Part shown: piece by piece, positions 1-9,476 of the stretch
Layout: each line of letters opens with the position of its first letter
Numbering within the stretch: the first letter of the stretch is position 1
Translations under genes and position numbers: made by a program
The notes under the pieces: generated by a model
Seen by the model: only the letters and a program-made list of their open reading frames with translations
What the model was told of the DNA's origin: nothing
Database searches by the model: none
NCBI RefSeq assembly: GCF_001632845.1
Contig: NZ_CP011994.1
Location: 806,001 to 870,000, forward strand
DNA from: Ectothiorhodospira sp. BSL-9
Lineage (GTDB): Bacteria > Pseudomonadota > Gammaproteobacteria > Ectothiorhodospirales > Ectothiorhodospiraceae
Direction: 5' to 3'
DNA length: 64,000 nucleotides

Positions 1-8
1 CTCGTCAT
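1..8 (-). CDS. Start of the next type II secretion gene (probably gspJ), cut by the window edge
   Basis: On the minus strand an ATG at 8-6 overlaps the TGA stop of gspI by the common ATGA arrangement. Only ATGACGAG lies inside the window, so the identity rests on gene order alone: in gsp operons gspJ normally follows gspI. No protein sequence can be assessed here. Confidence 0.4.
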
Positions 9-412
9 GGATTGAGGAACCCCGTGAGCCGGGCCAGGTAGGGTGTGCCCGGGTCGTCCTCGGCGCGCACTGTCACCTGGATGCGGGGCACGGCCCCCAG
101 GGTGTAGCCGGCCACGTCCAGGTCCCGGGGCTGGATCTCCACCTCCCAGTACCATTCCCGTTCCGCCATGATCACTGCACCGCGTCGTGTGCCCCGGGCG
201 GGCTCTTCCATGCCCGCGCGATAGCGCGCCATCACGTTGCTGGCCACCCAGTGAGCATGGGTGCGATCCCGCAGGTAGGCGGCATTACGGGCGTTTTCGC
301 TGGCCACCTTGATGATGGCGCCCATGGCCACCGCCAGGATGGTCACGGCCACCAGCACCTCCAGGAGGGTGAAGCCTGATTGCCGGCGTGCCTTGGTGGG
401 AGTGGCCCTCAT
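5..412 (-). CDS. gspI: Type II secretion minor pseudopilin GspI
   Basis: 135-residue minor pseudopilin of the type II secretion system, thought to sit at the tip of the periplasmic pseudopilus with GspH, J and K. The N-terminus is a type IV prepilin signal: a short basic leader, then G13|FTLLEVLV with the glutamate at +5 of the mature protein, followed by a hydrophobic helix. Processing and N-methylation by a GspO/PilD peptidase is expected from the family. A longer upstream reading frame exists, but the ATG at 412 overlaps the gspH stop by 4 bp and gives the normal leader, so this start is chosen. It is one of a continuous minus-strand operon gspC-D-E-F-G-H-I. Confidence 0.93.
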   Translation of the reverse strand: MRATPTKARRQSGFTLLEVLVAVTILAVAMGAIIKVASENARNAAYLRDRTHAHWVASNVMARYRAGMEEPARGTRRGAVIMAEREWYWEVEIQPRDLDVAGYTLGAVPRIQVTVRAEDDPGTPYLARLTGFLNP

Positions 413-945
413 AGCCGGTCCTCCGGGCGTTTCACCTGGATACGGCCATTGGGCTGCCCCTCGATGATGAAATAGGGGCGGCGGGTTCGGTCGGCATGCA
501 GGTGCAGTTCGAAGGGGGTGATCTCGCCAGTGATGCCCAGGTAGACGTGGGGGGCCGGATTGTCCAGGGTGCGATCCAGGCTCACGGCGATGCCCTCCAG
601 ATGCAGCTCCAGTTGGATGTCCAGGTCCTCCAGTCTGCGTTCCCGGAACTGGCGGTCCGTCTCCAGGGGCAGCCATTCATAGGTACGCTCCCCCACCTCG
701 AACTCCCGCAGAAAGGTGTAGCCGTGGCGGGAAAAACCCACCGCCGTCTCCTCGGCGGTGAGGATGCCTTCGTCCCGGGCCAGATCCATCAGGGCCACGA
801 TGCGACGCGCTTCCTGCTCGATCATGCGATCACGGCCCCCATCCCCCACGGCGATCACTGCAAAGGTGAACATGATGCCGATGATGAACAGCACCACCAC
901 CAGTTCCAGCAGGGTGAAGCCCCGGCTGCGATGAATCTCAGTCAC
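409..945 (-). CDS. gspH: Type II secretion minor pseudopilin GspH
   Basis: 178-residue pseudopilin. The prepilin cleavage site G9|FTLLELVVVLF with Glu+5 is near the start and is followed by one hydrophobic segment (residues about 10-32). The rest is a soluble beta-rich GspH domain. It lies between gspG and gspI, overlapping both by a few bases, which implies translational coupling. GspH is a minor component of the pseudopilus that pushes folded periplasmic substrates through the GspD secretin. A FimT-like type IV pilus protein would look similar, but the gene order settles the assignment. Confidence 0.92.
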   Translation of the reverse strand: MTEIHRSRGFTLLELVVVLFIIGIMFTFAVIAVGDGGRDRMIEQEARRIVALMDLARDEGILTAEETAVGFSRHGYTFLREFEVGERTYEWLPLETDRQFRERRLEDLDIQLELHLEGIAVSLDRTLDNPAPHVYLGITGEITPFELHLHADRTRRPYFIIEGQPNGRIQVKRPEDRL

Positions 946-1372
946 CCCAGTTGCCGATCTCCGCGTTCATGCCTTCGCCGCCTGGGCGTCCATCGGCCCC
1001 GAAGGTGTAAAGGTCAAAATCCCCCCGGGAGCCGGGATGCAGGTACTGATACTCGTTGCCCCACGGGTCCCGGGGCAGGCGGTCGATGTAGCCGCCCTGG
1101 CGCCAGTTCCGTGCCTCGGGCTGACCGGAGGGGCGTTCCACCAGGGCCTGCAGTCCCTGATCAGTGCTGGGATAGTTGAAGTTATCCAGCCGATAAAGGT
1201 TCAGGGCACTCTCCAGGGCGCGGATATCATTCTGGGCCTTGGTGATGCGGGCATCGTCGGGGCGGTCCATGACGCGGGGGACGACGATGGCGGCCAGGAT
1301 GCCCAGGATGACCACCACCACCATGACCTCGATGAGGGTGAAGCCCTGTTGGGCGTGTCTGCGGAATGTCAT
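938..1372 (-). CDS. gspG: Type II secretion major pseudopilin GspG
   Basis: 144-residue major pseudopilin, the subunit polymerised into the periplasmic pseudopilus. Leader MTFRRHAQQG then FTLIEVMVVVVILGILAAIV, the most conserved prepilin motif of the family, with Glu+5. The C-terminal part has the GspG features DPWGNEYQYL and FDLYTFGADGRPGGEG, the latter matching the calcium-binding loop region. Length is standard. Overlaps gspH by 8 bp and follows gspF after about 44 bp. Confidence 0.96.
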   Translation of the reverse strand: MTFRRHAQQGFTLIEVMVVVVILGILAAIVVPRVMDRPDDARITKAQNDIRALESALNLYRLDNFNYPSTDQGLQALVERPSGQPEARNWRQGGYIDRLPRDPWGNEYQYLHPGSRGDFDLYTFGADGRPGGEGMNAEIGNWGD

Positions 1373-1416
1373 GGGTTCAAGTCTCCTTTTGCAGAGGAAC
1401 GGATGGGGCCGGTCCG

Positions 1417-2631
1417 TCAGGTGACCAGCTGGTTGAGTTCGAAGATGGGCAGCAGGATGGCCAGGACGATGATCAGGACCACCACGGCCATCACCAGGAT
1501 CAGCAGGGGTTCGAGCACACCCATGAGCATGGCGATGCGGGTTTCCAGTTCCCGTTCCTGATTGGCCGCCGCCCGGTCCAGCATGTCGTCCAGGGCACCG
1601 CTGGCCTCGCCGCTGCGGATGAGGTGTACGGTCATGGGCGGGAAGTAGCCACTGCGTTCCAGGGCCACGCCGATGCCCGAGCCCTCGCGCACCCGCTGGG
1701 CCACGGCCTCCACCGCCGCGCGCATGGGGCGGTTGGCCATCACCTGGGCGGCAATGCGCAGCGCCTCCAGCACCGTCACACCACTGGCGGAAAGGATGGA
1801 CAGGGTACGGGCAAAGCGTGCGGTATTGATGCCTCGGGTGAGCCGGCCGATCAAGGGCAGACGCAGCAGGAATCGGTGCCAGGCATGCAGGGGCCCTGGG
1901 CGACGCAGCAGGCGTTCGACCGCCAGGGCACCGAGGGCCAGCCCGCCCAGTAAATACAGGCCGTAATCCCTGAGACCATCACTGACAGCGATCAACGTGC
2001 GGGTCAGCCAGGGCAGTTCCTGACCGATGCCCACGAACACCTGTACCACTTCGGGCACCACATAGGTGAGCAGGGCCACGGTCACCAGCAGGGCCATGGT
2101 GGTGAGGATGGCCGGATAGAACAGGGCCAGCTGGATCTTCTGACGCATCTGCTGGCGGTTTTCCGTGTAATCGGCCAGGCGGTCCAGCACCACGTCCAGG
2201 TGGCCGGACTGCTCTCCGGCGGAAACGGTGGTGCGGTAGATATCCGGGAACACATGGGGAAAGTCTCCCAGGCCCCGGGCCAGGGTATGTCCTTCCATCA
2301 CCCGGGTGCGCACCGCCATGAGCATGCTGCGGATGCGGGCCTTCTCGCTCTGCCGGGCCACAGTGCCCAGGGCCTCTTCCAGGGGCAGCCCCGAGCGCAC
2401 CAGGGTCGCCAGCTGCCGGGTGATCAGGGACAGGTCCATGGCACTGATGCCACGGGCGATGCCCGGCAGCTGCAACCGCCGCTTCTCCCGTTGCTGCACC
2501 GCCTCCACGGACAGGGGGGTGAACCCCCGCTCACGCAGTTGCTGGCGGACCTGGCGGGGGGTATCCCCTTCCAGCACACCCCGGACCTGACGGCCCGTGG
2601 GCTTGAGGGCAGCATACTCGAAGGCGGGCAT
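1417..2631 (-). CDS. gspF: Type II secretion inner-membrane platform protein GspF
   Basis: 404-residue polytopic platform protein that couples the GspE ATPase to pseudopilus assembly. Two repeated GspF/PilC cytoplasmic helical domains (about 65-190 and 265-390) precede membrane segments, including one around YPAILTTMALLVTVALL and the C-terminal LEPLLILVMAVVVLIIVLAI. The N-terminus MPAFEYAALKPTGRQVRGVL is typical of GspF/PilC. Starts 5 bp after gspE. Type IV pilus PilC is the alternative, but all neighbours are gsp genes. Confidence 0.95.
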   Translation of the reverse strand: MPAFEYAALKPTGRQVRGVLEGDTPRQVRQQLRERGFTPLSVEAVQQREKRRLQLPGIARGISAMDLSLITRQLATLVRSGLPLEEALGTVARQSEKARIRSMLMAVRTRVMEGHTLARGLGDFPHVFPDIYRTTVSAGEQSGHLDVVLDRLADYTENRQQMRQKIQLALFYPAILTTMALLVTVALLTYVVPEVVQVFVGIGQELPWLTRTLIAVSDGLRDYGLYLLGGLALGALAVERLLRRPGPLHAWHRFLLRLPLIGRLTRGINTARFARTLSILSASGVTVLEALRIAAQVMANRPMRAAVEAVAQRVREGSGIGVALERSGYFPPMTVHLIRSGEASGALDDMLDRAAANQERELETRIAMLMGVLEPLLILVMAVVVLIIVLAILLPIFELNQLVT

Positions 2632-2636
2632 GGTGC

Positions 2637-4181
2637 TCAGTCTTCCTTGGTCACGCGGAGCACTTCTTCAACGGTGGTGTCGCCGGCCAGGATCCGGCGC
2701 ACGCCGTCCTGGCGGATGCTGGGGCCATGCTGGCGGGCATGGCGCTCCAGGGCCTGCTCTCCGGCGCCATCATGAATCAGGGTGCGCAGGGCATCGTCCA
2801 CCTCCACCAGTTCATAGATGCCCGTTCGCCCACGATAGCCCAGTTGATTGCACTCGGGGCAACCGGTGGCACGATACAGGGTAGGTGGCTCACCCGGCGG
2901 CAACCCCAGCAGACGGCAGTCGGTCTCGCTGGCCTGATAGGGTTGCCGGCAATGGGGGCAGAGCAGGCGCACCAGACGCTGGGCCAGCAGGCCCACCAGG
3001 GTGGAGGACAGCAGGAAGGGCTCCACCCCCATGTCCCGCAAACGTGTAATGGCACCCACGGCGGTATTGGTGTGCAGGGTGGAGAACACCAGGTGGCCGG
3101 TCAAACTGGCCTGCACGGCAATGTGCACGGTGTCCACATCGCGGATCTCCCCCACCATGACCACGTCCGGGTCCTGGCGCAGGATGGCCCGCAGGCCGCG
3201 GGCGAAGGTCATGTCCACCTTGCTGTTGATCTGCGTCTGACCCACCCCATCCAGGTAATACTCGATGGGGTCCTCCACGGTGAGGATGTTGCGCTTGCGG
3301 TCGTTGAGTTGGGTCAACGCCGCGTACAGGGTGGTGGTCTTGCCCGATCCGGTGGGGCCGGTGACCAGCACGATCCCATGAGGACGGGCGATCACCCGCT
3401 GCATGGTCTCCAGGCTATCGGGATCCATGCCCAGGTGGGTGAGGTTCAGTCGCCCGGCCTGCTTGTCCAGCAGGCGCAACACGATCCGCTCGCCATGGCC
3501 ACAAGGCAGCGTGGACACCCGCACGTCCACTGCACGGCCCGCCACCTTGAGGGAAATGCGGCCATCCTGTGGCAAGCGTTTTTCCGCGATGTCCAGGCGC
3601 GCCATGACCTTGATGCGGGAGATGATCAGCGGTGCCAGCACACGGGGCGGCTCCAGCACCTGGCGCAGCACACCGTCCACCCGGAAGCGCACCGTCAGAC
3701 GGGACTCGAAGGGTTCGATGTGGATATCCGAGGCGTTCTCCTTGATCGCCTCGGTGAGCAGGGCATTGATCAGGCGGATGATGGGGGCATCATCTTCCGT
3801 TTCCAGCAGGTCCTCGGGCTCGGCCAGGCTCTGGGCCACACTGTCCAGATCGTCCTCTTCACCCATGCCCTCCATGAGTTGCATGGCATCGTTGGCACTG
3901 CTCTCGTACCGGGCCCGCAGGATGGCGTCGAAACGGGCCTCGGGGGCTGGCTCCAGTTTCAGGGGGCGGCCCAGGTGGCGACGCAGTTCCGCCAGGCTCT
4001 GACTGCTCACATCCTCCCGGCAGACCACGTGCACCGCCGCCCCCTCCTCTTCCATGACCACCACGCCATGGCGACGGGCAAAACCGAAGCTCACCCCCCG
4101 AACCTCGGGGGTCGACTCCGGTTCCGGTGAGGCTTCCGGCAGGAGTTCGCCGGGGATCTCCAGTTCGTGACGGGCGTTCAT
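2637..4181 (-). CDS. gspE: Type II secretion ATPase GspE
   Basis: 514-residue cytoplasmic assembly ATPase of the PulE/VirB11 family that powers pseudopilus extension. Visible are the N2 domain with SDIHIEPF (about 151-158), Walker A GPTGSGKT (275-282), the Asp box around TVEDPIEYYLDGVGQ (301-315), Walker B VVMVGEIRD (340-348), the His box STLHTNTA, and a zinc-binding tetracysteine CPHC (408-411) with CPEC (441-444) typical of GspE/PilB. Overlaps the end of gspD by 4 bp. Confidence 0.97.
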   Translation of the reverse strand: MNARHELEIPGELLPEASPEPESTPEVRGVSFGFARRHGVVVMEEEGAAVHVVCREDVSSQSLAELRRHLGRPLKLEPAPEARFDAILRARYESSANDAMQLMEGMGEEDDLDSVAQSLAEPEDLLETEDDAPIIRLINALLTEAIKENASDIHIEPFESRLTVRFRVDGVLRQVLEPPRVLAPLIISRIKVMARLDIAEKRLPQDGRISLKVAGRAVDVRVSTLPCGHGERIVLRLLDKQAGRLNLTHLGMDPDSLETMQRVIARPHGIVLVTGPTGSGKTTTLYAALTQLNDRKRNILTVEDPIEYYLDGVGQTQINSKVDMTFARGLRAILRQDPDVVMVGEIRDVDTVHIAVQASLTGHLVFSTLHTNTAVGAITRLRDMGVEPFLLSSTLVGLLAQRLVRLLCPHCRQPYQASETDCRLLGLPPGEPPTLYRATGCPECNQLGYRGRTGIYELVEVDDALRTLIHDGAGEQALERHARQHGPSIRQDGVRRILAGDTTVEEVLRVTKED

Positions 4182-6181
4182 CGGCGTGACGGCGGCGGCT
4201 GGATCGACAGGCCAGCGGCCCGGGCCTGGCTGCTGGCCTCAAAGGGGGGCGGCAGATGCAGCAGCTCATCCCATTCCGGCAGAACGGGCACCGCATCATC
4301 ACCCATCATCAACACCCCAAGCTCCCGTGAGTAGAGCTGCTCGGCGCGCATGTGATTGTATTTGCTGGCCGTGAGGCCCGCCTGAGTGGCGCGGTCACGG
4401 ACGATCACCGGGCGCAGGAACACCATGAGGTTACGCTTTTCCTTGCGTGAGGACTCGTAACGGAACAGACGCCCCAGCCCGGGGATGCTGCCCAGCCCCG
4501 GCACCTTGCTCTCGCTCTGCACCAGCACGTCGTCGATGAGCCCGCCCAGCACCACCATGTCACCATCGTCCACCATGACACTGGTACGCAGGCTGCGTGT
4601 ATTGGTGATCAGATCGGCGGCATCAAGGCTGGCTACCGTGGGGGCCACCTGGGAGACCTCCTGCTCGATCTGCAGCTTGACGGCATTGCCCTCGTTGATC
4701 TGCGGTTTGACCATGAGTTTCACGCCCACGTCCTGACGCTGAATGGTATCGAAGGCCTGCCCGGACTGCTCGATGGCACGCCCTGAGCGGAAAGGCACAT
4801 TCTGACCAACGATGATCTCAGCCTCCTCATTATCCATGGTGAGCAGGCTGGGGGTGGAGAGGATGTTGCTGGCCGAATCACTGGCCAGGGCGTTGATCAG
4901 GGCGGCAATGGTGGTACGACCCGAGTAGCCAATGCCCCCCAGCGCAAGCCCGCTGCCAAAATTCACATTGGACAGATCGCCTGATTGCACTCCACCAGCC
5001 AGACCGATCAGGCTGGGACTGGCCCCCTGAAAGTTCAGGATGCCGATGCCATCGCGCTCGGAGCCCACGGCCCACTGAACGCCCAATTCCCGGGCGCGCT
5101 CGGTGGAGACCTCGGCGATCACCGCCTCCACCAGGACCTGGGCACGCCGCACATCCAGTTGCCGGATCACGGCCCGCATGTCGCGGATGATATCCGGCGG
5201 GGCGTTGATCACCACGGCATTGGTGCTTTCATGGGAATGCACGTGAATGCTGGGCGCCTGATCTGCTCCCCCCCCGGAGAGGAAGGAGCCAGCCAGGCCG
5301 GAGAGGACATCGGCCACGTCTGCGGCATTGGCATAGCGCAGGTACACCACCTGGGTGTTGCCCCCTTCCACGGGGATGTCCAGATGGGAGATCACCGCAC
5401 GGATGGCCACCCGACGCTTGGGCTCACCGCCCAGCAGAATGCTGTTGGTGCGCTCATCGGCGATCACCCGCACCTGGGCCGAGGAGCGCTGACGACCCTC
5501 GGCCGACTCCATGGTGGTGACGATGCGCGCCACCTCGGTGGCCGAGGCGTGCTCCAGGGGGATCACCTCCATGTCCTCGCGGCTTTCCTGGTCGATGCGG
5601 CCAATGATCTCCACCAGGCGATTGACGTTGCTGGCGGTATCGGAGACCACCAGGGTATTGGATTCCGGCGACGCTGCCAGATGACCGCTTTGCGGGACCA
5701 GGGGGCGCAGGATGGGGACCAGTTGCGCAGCATCCACGTGGTTGACCGTAATCACGCGGGTCACATAGTCACCTCCACGGGCCTCCCTCGGGCCGGAGAT
5801 GGTAGGCACCTCACCTTGCTTGGCGATGGCATCGGGTATCAGGCGGACCACTCCGTCGGACTCGATGGCGGCAAACCCATGCACCCGCAACACCGAGAGA
5901 AAGATGTCGTACAACTCCGAGCGATCCACCGGACGGCCCGACACCAGGGTGACACGTCCACGCACCCGGGGATCGACGATGAAGTTGGTACCGGTCTCCT
6001 CGGAGACATAATCAATCACCGCGTTGATGTCCACGTCGCGGAAGTTGAGGGTGGCCTCCGAATGGTCACCGGCCAGTGCCAGCAGGGGCGCCGCGCCCAG
6101 GCAGAGCAGAAAAAGACCCACCAGGGAGAGGCGGGCACGGCGTATTGCCATCGCGGGCCATGGCCGAAAATCAATTAGCAC
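4178..6181 (-). CDS. gspD: Type II secretion outer-membrane secretin GspD
   Basis: 667-residue secretin forming the outer-membrane pore of the type II system. An N-terminal signal peptide (hydrophobic LSLVGLFLLCLGAAPLLALA, cleavage about residue 37) is followed by the N0 domain (NFRDVDINAVIDYVSEETG), repeated N1-N3 domains (about 100-340) and the C-terminal secretin domain with VPFRSG and the conserved VKLMVKPQIN and MVVLGGLIDD segments. A short S-domain-like tail follows; outer-membrane delivery by a pilotin cannot be judged. Overlaps gspE by 4 bp and follows gspC after a 71-bp gap. Confidence 0.96.
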   Translation of the reverse strand: MLIDFRPWPAMAIRRARLSLVGLFLLCLGAAPLLALAGDHSEATLNFRDVDINAVIDYVSEETGTNFIVDPRVRGRVTLVSGRPVDRSELYDIFLSVLRVHGFAAIESDGVVRLIPDAIAKQGEVPTISGPREARGGDYVTRVITVNHVDAAQLVPILRPLVPQSGHLAASPESNTLVVSDTASNVNRLVEIIGRIDQESREDMEVIPLEHASATEVARIVTTMESAEGRQRSSAQVRVIADERTNSILLGGEPKRRVAIRAVISHLDIPVEGGNTQVVYLRYANAADVADVLSGLAGSFLSGGGADQAPSIHVHSHESTNAVVINAPPDIIRDMRAVIRQLDVRRAQVLVEAVIAEVSTERARELGVQWAVGSERDGIGILNFQGASPSLIGLAGGVQSGDLSNVNFGSGLALGGIGYSGRTTIAALINALASDSASNILSTPSLLTMDNEEAEIIVGQNVPFRSGRAIEQSGQAFDTIQRQDVGVKLMVKPQINEGNAVKLQIEQEVSQVAPTVASLDAADLITNTRSLRTSVMVDDGDMVVLGGLIDDVLVQSESKVPGLGSIPGLGRLFRYESSRKEKRNLMVFLRPVIVRDRATQAGLTASKYNHMRAEQLYSRELGVLMMGDDAVPVLPEWDELLHLPPPFEASSQARAAGLSIQPPPSRR

Positions 6182-6252
6182 GTTGCGTCCTCTTGTCTGA
6201 TGTCGGGCATGGTGGGGGCATGGGTGTGCATCATTTGTCCCTTGGGCCAGAT

Positions 6253-7182
6253 TCAGGAACCCAGGGGCAATGTCACCGTCATCATCCGCCCCTGCCGTTC
6301 CACTTCCAGGGTGACCTCACGTGCCTCGGACAGCTGCCCGGCCAGGGCCTGTGGATCGTCAATATTTCCCACCGCCACGCCATTGATGGCGGTGACCACG
6401 TCCCCGGGCCTCAACCCGGCCTGGCGGAACAGGGCCGCATCGCGTCGGGGAGCGATGGAAAAGCCCTTGATGCGGCCCTGCTCCATCACTGGGCGGATGC
6501 GCACCGCCTCCATGAAGCGGTTGGGATTCTCCAGCCAGTTGTCACGGCGTGCGGCAAGATCCGCCGCCAGTCCTGCGTTCACGGGTGCCTCGCCATCGGA
6601 TGATCCGACCTGTGAGGCCGTGGGCCTTGAGGCCCCTCGCTGCACCGCAGCCTCACCCATCAGCTCCCGGGGCAGGCGCAGCATCTCGAAACGGCCCTGC
6701 CGCGAGAGGATCACCCGGTCCGCAAAGACCTGTTCCAGGGTGGCGTTGCCAGGCAGGGAGGCACCCACCAGATAATGTCTTTCATCCGTGCCCTCTCCGG
6801 AAATAAGGGCTACACCCAGGCTGGGATCAGCAAAGGCGATCACACCCTTGAGGCTCAAGCGCAGGCGGGTTTCCGGGGCTTCGGTGGGAACGGGCGGCGA
6901 TTCCACGGTGCGCTCGGCTTCACCAAACAGACTCAGCCGGGCCACACGTTCCAGACCATCATCCCGGCGCTCCTGAGTGACGATGGGAGGTGGCCCAGGG
7001 CGGACAGTCCCTGCGGCCGACATGGGTGCCGATGGGGGGGCCAGCATGTCCCAGGTCACCCGGGCCAGGGACCAGGCCAACAGGATCACCAGTGCCAGCG
7101 TCACCCAGGGCGCAAGGCGGGTCAGATCATTGGGCTTGGGCCTGAAACGCCCCGGGCCAGCAAGGCTGGACACACTGAACAT
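6253..7182 (-). CDS. gspC: Type II secretion protein GspC (PDZ type)
   Basis: 309-residue bitopic inner-membrane protein linking the platform to the GspD secretin. One N-terminal membrane helix (APWVTLALVILLAWSLA, about 25-41) precedes a homology region (RLSLFGEAER; LRLSLKGVIAF...LVGASLPGNATLEQVFADRVIL). A C-terminal PDZ domain contains RPVMEQGRIKGFSI and GLRPGDVVTAINGVAV. It is the first gene of the visible gsp operon and is divergent from an FHA-domain gene, so the operon promoter should lie in 7183-7339; no convincing -35/-10 pair could be picked there. Confidence 0.93.
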   Translation of the reverse strand: MFSVSSLAGPGRFRPKPNDLTRLAPWVTLALVILLAWSLARVTWDMLAPPSAPMSAAGTVRPGPPPIVTQERRDDGLERVARLSLFGEAERTVESPPVPTEAPETRLRLSLKGVIAFADPSLGVALISGEGTDERHYLVGASLPGNATLEQVFADRVILSRQGRFEMLRLPRELMGEAAVQRGASRPTASQVGSSDGEAPVNAGLAADLAARRDNWLENPNRFMEAVRIRPVMEQGRIKGFSIAPRRDAALFRQAGLRPGDVVTAINGVAVGNIDDPQALAGQLSEAREVTLEVERQGRMMTVTLPLGS

Positions 7183-7339
7183 GGAGAGTGACCGTGTGAA
7201 AGAAAGGGTCTTGAACTCCGAATGCTATCACGCGCCTGTGCCTTGGCAATACGCATCGAGGTCCGTCACAGTGTTGAACTTGAGCTTTGGTTTATACTCC
7301 GCCAATAGTCAAAGTCTGATGACATCAGAAGGCAGGCAC

Positions 7340-7924
7340 ATGGACATCAGGAGGAAGGGAGAACGGCGGCGTTATGACTCACGCCCCTCCTACCCGTTCA
7401 GGGACAGCCAGGGGGTGTGGGTCACCCGCAACCGGCGTCGCCAGGTGGATCGGCGCTCCACTAACGGCGAGGGCCCACTGACAGGTGCCGAGGCCGTCAC
7501 ATCCAGGCCGCCAGGGCAAACCGGCTCCATGCTGGACACGGCCCAGCGCTCATCCCCGGCACTGCGCAATCTCAAGGGGCGAAGCCTGCTTCTCCATTAC
7601 CGGGACGTGGTGGTCAATCTCTACGAGGGCAAGGATGACTTCCTGCTGGGCCGGCGCAACACCTGCGACCTGGTGGTTCCGCAGGATCACGTCTCCAGGG
7701 AGCATGCCCGCATCGTCCATCGCGACGGACGCTTTGTGCTCATCGAGCAAAGCCTCAACGGCACCTACCTGCAGGAACCCTCGGGCGATGAGCGGCTGGT
7801 TCATCAGGAGACCATTCCTCTCAAGGGGTCGGGCTACCTGAGTCTGGGTCGCCCGCTCACGGAAAACACCGACAATCTGGTGTATTTCTATTGCCGTGAG
7901 GCGAACAACCCGGACCCAGGCTGA
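7340..7924 (+). CDS. FHA-domain protein
   Basis: 194-residue cytoplasmic protein with a C-terminal forkhead-associated (FHA) phosphothreonine-binding domain, residues about 80-185: GRRNTCDLVVP, SREHARI and LNGTYL are the three hallmark motifs. The N-terminal 60 residues are basic (RRKGERRRYDSR; TRNRRRQVDRRS) and probably disordered. The ATG at 7340 has the AGAAGGCAGG ribosome-binding region in front; an in-frame ATG at 7319 is the alternative. FHA proteins read Ser/Thr phosphorylation, but no kinase gene is in the window. It is divergent from gspC and ends 4 bp from convergent gpmI. Link to secretion is only positional. Confidence 0.85.
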   Translation: MDIRRKGERRRYDSRPSYPFRDSQGVWVTRNRRRQVDRRSTNGEGPLTGAEAVTSRPPGQTGSMLDTAQRSSPALRNLKGRSLLLHYRDVVVNLYEGKDDFLLGRRNTCDLVVPQDHVSREHARIVHRDGRFVLIEQSLNGTYLQEPSGDERLVHQETIPLKGSGYLSLGRPLTENTDNLVYFYCREANNPDPG

Positions 7925-7928
7925 GCCC

Positions 7929-9476
7929 TCAGCCGGGCAGCGATTCCAGCAGCAAGGAGCGCCCCGTCATCTGCTCCGGTTGCTCCAGCCCCATCAGTTG
8001 CAGCACCGTGGGTGCTATGGCGCTCAGCCCGGCGCCGGTCATCAGGCGCCAGCGCTCCTGGTCGATGATCATGCAGGGCACGGGATACATGCTGTGCTGG
8101 GTGTGGGGCTCGCCGGTCACCGGGTCGATCAGTTCCTCGCAGTTGCCATGATCGGCGGTGACGATGGCTGAGTAGCCCTGTGCGATGGCCGCATCCAGCA
8201 CCCGACCCACCTGGGTGTCCACGGCTTCCACGGCCGCCACGACCGCCTCGTACACCGCCGTATGGCCCACCATGTCGCCATTGGCGAAGTTCACCAGCAC
8301 AAAGTCGTACTGGCCGCTCTCCAGGGCCTTGATGGTGGCGTCGGCCACTTCCGGCGCACTCATCTCCGGCTTCAGGTCATAGGTGGCCACCTGGGGCGAC
8401 GGGATCATCTCATGGTCCTCACCCTCGGCCGGTTCTTCCACGCCCCCGTTGAAGAAGAAGGTGACGTGGGCGTATTTCTCGGTCTCGGCGCAGTGGAACT
8501 GCTTGAGACCCTGGCGGCTGATGATCTGGGCCAGGGTGAGCTCCGGGCGCTCGGGGGGGAAGGCCACGGGCAGATCAAAGTGGGCATCATAAAGGGTGAG
8601 ACAGGTCACTGTGACCGGCTGGAAGCTTCCCCGCTCGAAGTGCTCGAATCCGGCCTGACTCAGGGCTTCCGTGAGCTGACGCGGCCGGTCGTTGCGGAAG
8701 TTGAAGAACACCACCGAATCATCAGCCTTGATGGTGCCCTGCTTCTGGATCACCCGCGGCTTGATGAACTCGTCGGTCTCACCTGCCTCGTGGGCACCGC
8801 TCAGGGCAGCACGGGCGTTGGATGCCTTCACGCCCTTGCCATGGACCATGGCATCGAAGGCCAACTGAACGCGGTCCCAGCGCTTGTCACGGTCCATGGC
8901 GTAATAGCGGCCACTGACGGTGGCGATGCTCCCGCCCACCTCCTTGAGCAGGGCTTCGAGTTCCGGCAGGTAGTTGGGAGAGGCTTTGGGAGCCGTATCA
9001 CGCCCATCGGTGATCATGTGCACCATGGGCTTGGCGCCATGCTGAGCGCATAGGCGAATCAGGGCATGCAGGTGTCGGGTATGGCTATGCACGCCACCGT
9101 CGGACACCAGGCCCACCAGATGCAGCGGTCGACCGGCGGATTTGGCGGCCTTGGCTGCCGCCACCAGGGCCTCGTTTTCCGCGAAGCTGCCATCCTCGAT
9201 GGCATCATCAATACGCACCAGATCCTGACGGATCACGCTGCCACAACCCAGTGTCAGGTGCCCCACCTCGGAGTTGCCCATCTGTCCGTCCGGCAGCCCC
9301 ACCGCACGGCCCGCCGTCTCGATTACCGTATGGGCGTTCCGGGCGAGAAAGGCGTCCAGGCGCGGGGTGTTGGCATCATGGAAGGCGTTGTTGAGTTTAC
9401 CGGGATTGACCCCGACGCCGTCCATGATGATCAACAGGGTGGGACGGCGGGGGGTGTTCGGGGATGACTGCGACAT
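7929..9476 (-). CDS. gpmI: 2,3-bisphosphoglycerate-independent phosphoglycerate mutase
   Basis: 515-residue cofactor-independent phosphoglycerate mutase, interconverting 3- and 2-phosphoglycerate in glycolysis/gluconeogenesis with two Mn2+ ions. The N-terminal metal site LLIIMDGVG, the catalytic serine loop DGQMGNSEVGH, the phosphotransferase insert, and the C-terminal metal ligands NFANGDMVGHT and IVTADHGNCEE are all present. Length is normal. It begins 1 bp after the tatC stop, so it may be cotranscribed with tat. Confidence 0.97.
   Translation of the reverse strand: MSQSSPNTPRRPTLLIIMDGVGVNPGKLNNAFHDANTPRLDAFLARNAHTVIETAGRAVGLPDGQMGNSEVGHLTLGCGSVIRQDLVRIDDAIEDGSFAENEALVAAAKAAKSAGRPLHLVGLVSDGGVHSHTRHLHALIRLCAQHGAKPMVHMITDGRDTAPKASPNYLPELEALLKEVGGSIATVSGRYYAMDRDKRWDRVQLAFDAMVHGKGVKASNARAALSGAHEAGETDEFIKPRVIQKQGTIKADDSVVFFNFRNDRPRQLTEALSQAGFEHFERGSFQPVTVTCLTLYDAHFDLPVAFPPERPELTLAQIISRQGLKQFHCAETEKYAHVTFFFNGGVEEPAEGEDHEMIPSPQVATYDLKPEMSAPEVADATIKALESGQYDFVLVNFANGDMVGHTAVYEAVVAAVEAVDTQVGRVLDAAIAQGYSAIVTADHGNCEELIDPVTGEPHTQHSMYPVPCMIIDQERWRLMTGAGLSAIAPTVLQLMGLEQPEQMTGRSLLLESLPG

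Noticed and set aside
7274-7298. TTGAAC ... TATACT as a promoter for the FHA gene
   Set aside because: The spacer is only 13 bp, too short for sigma-70, and no extended -10 is present.
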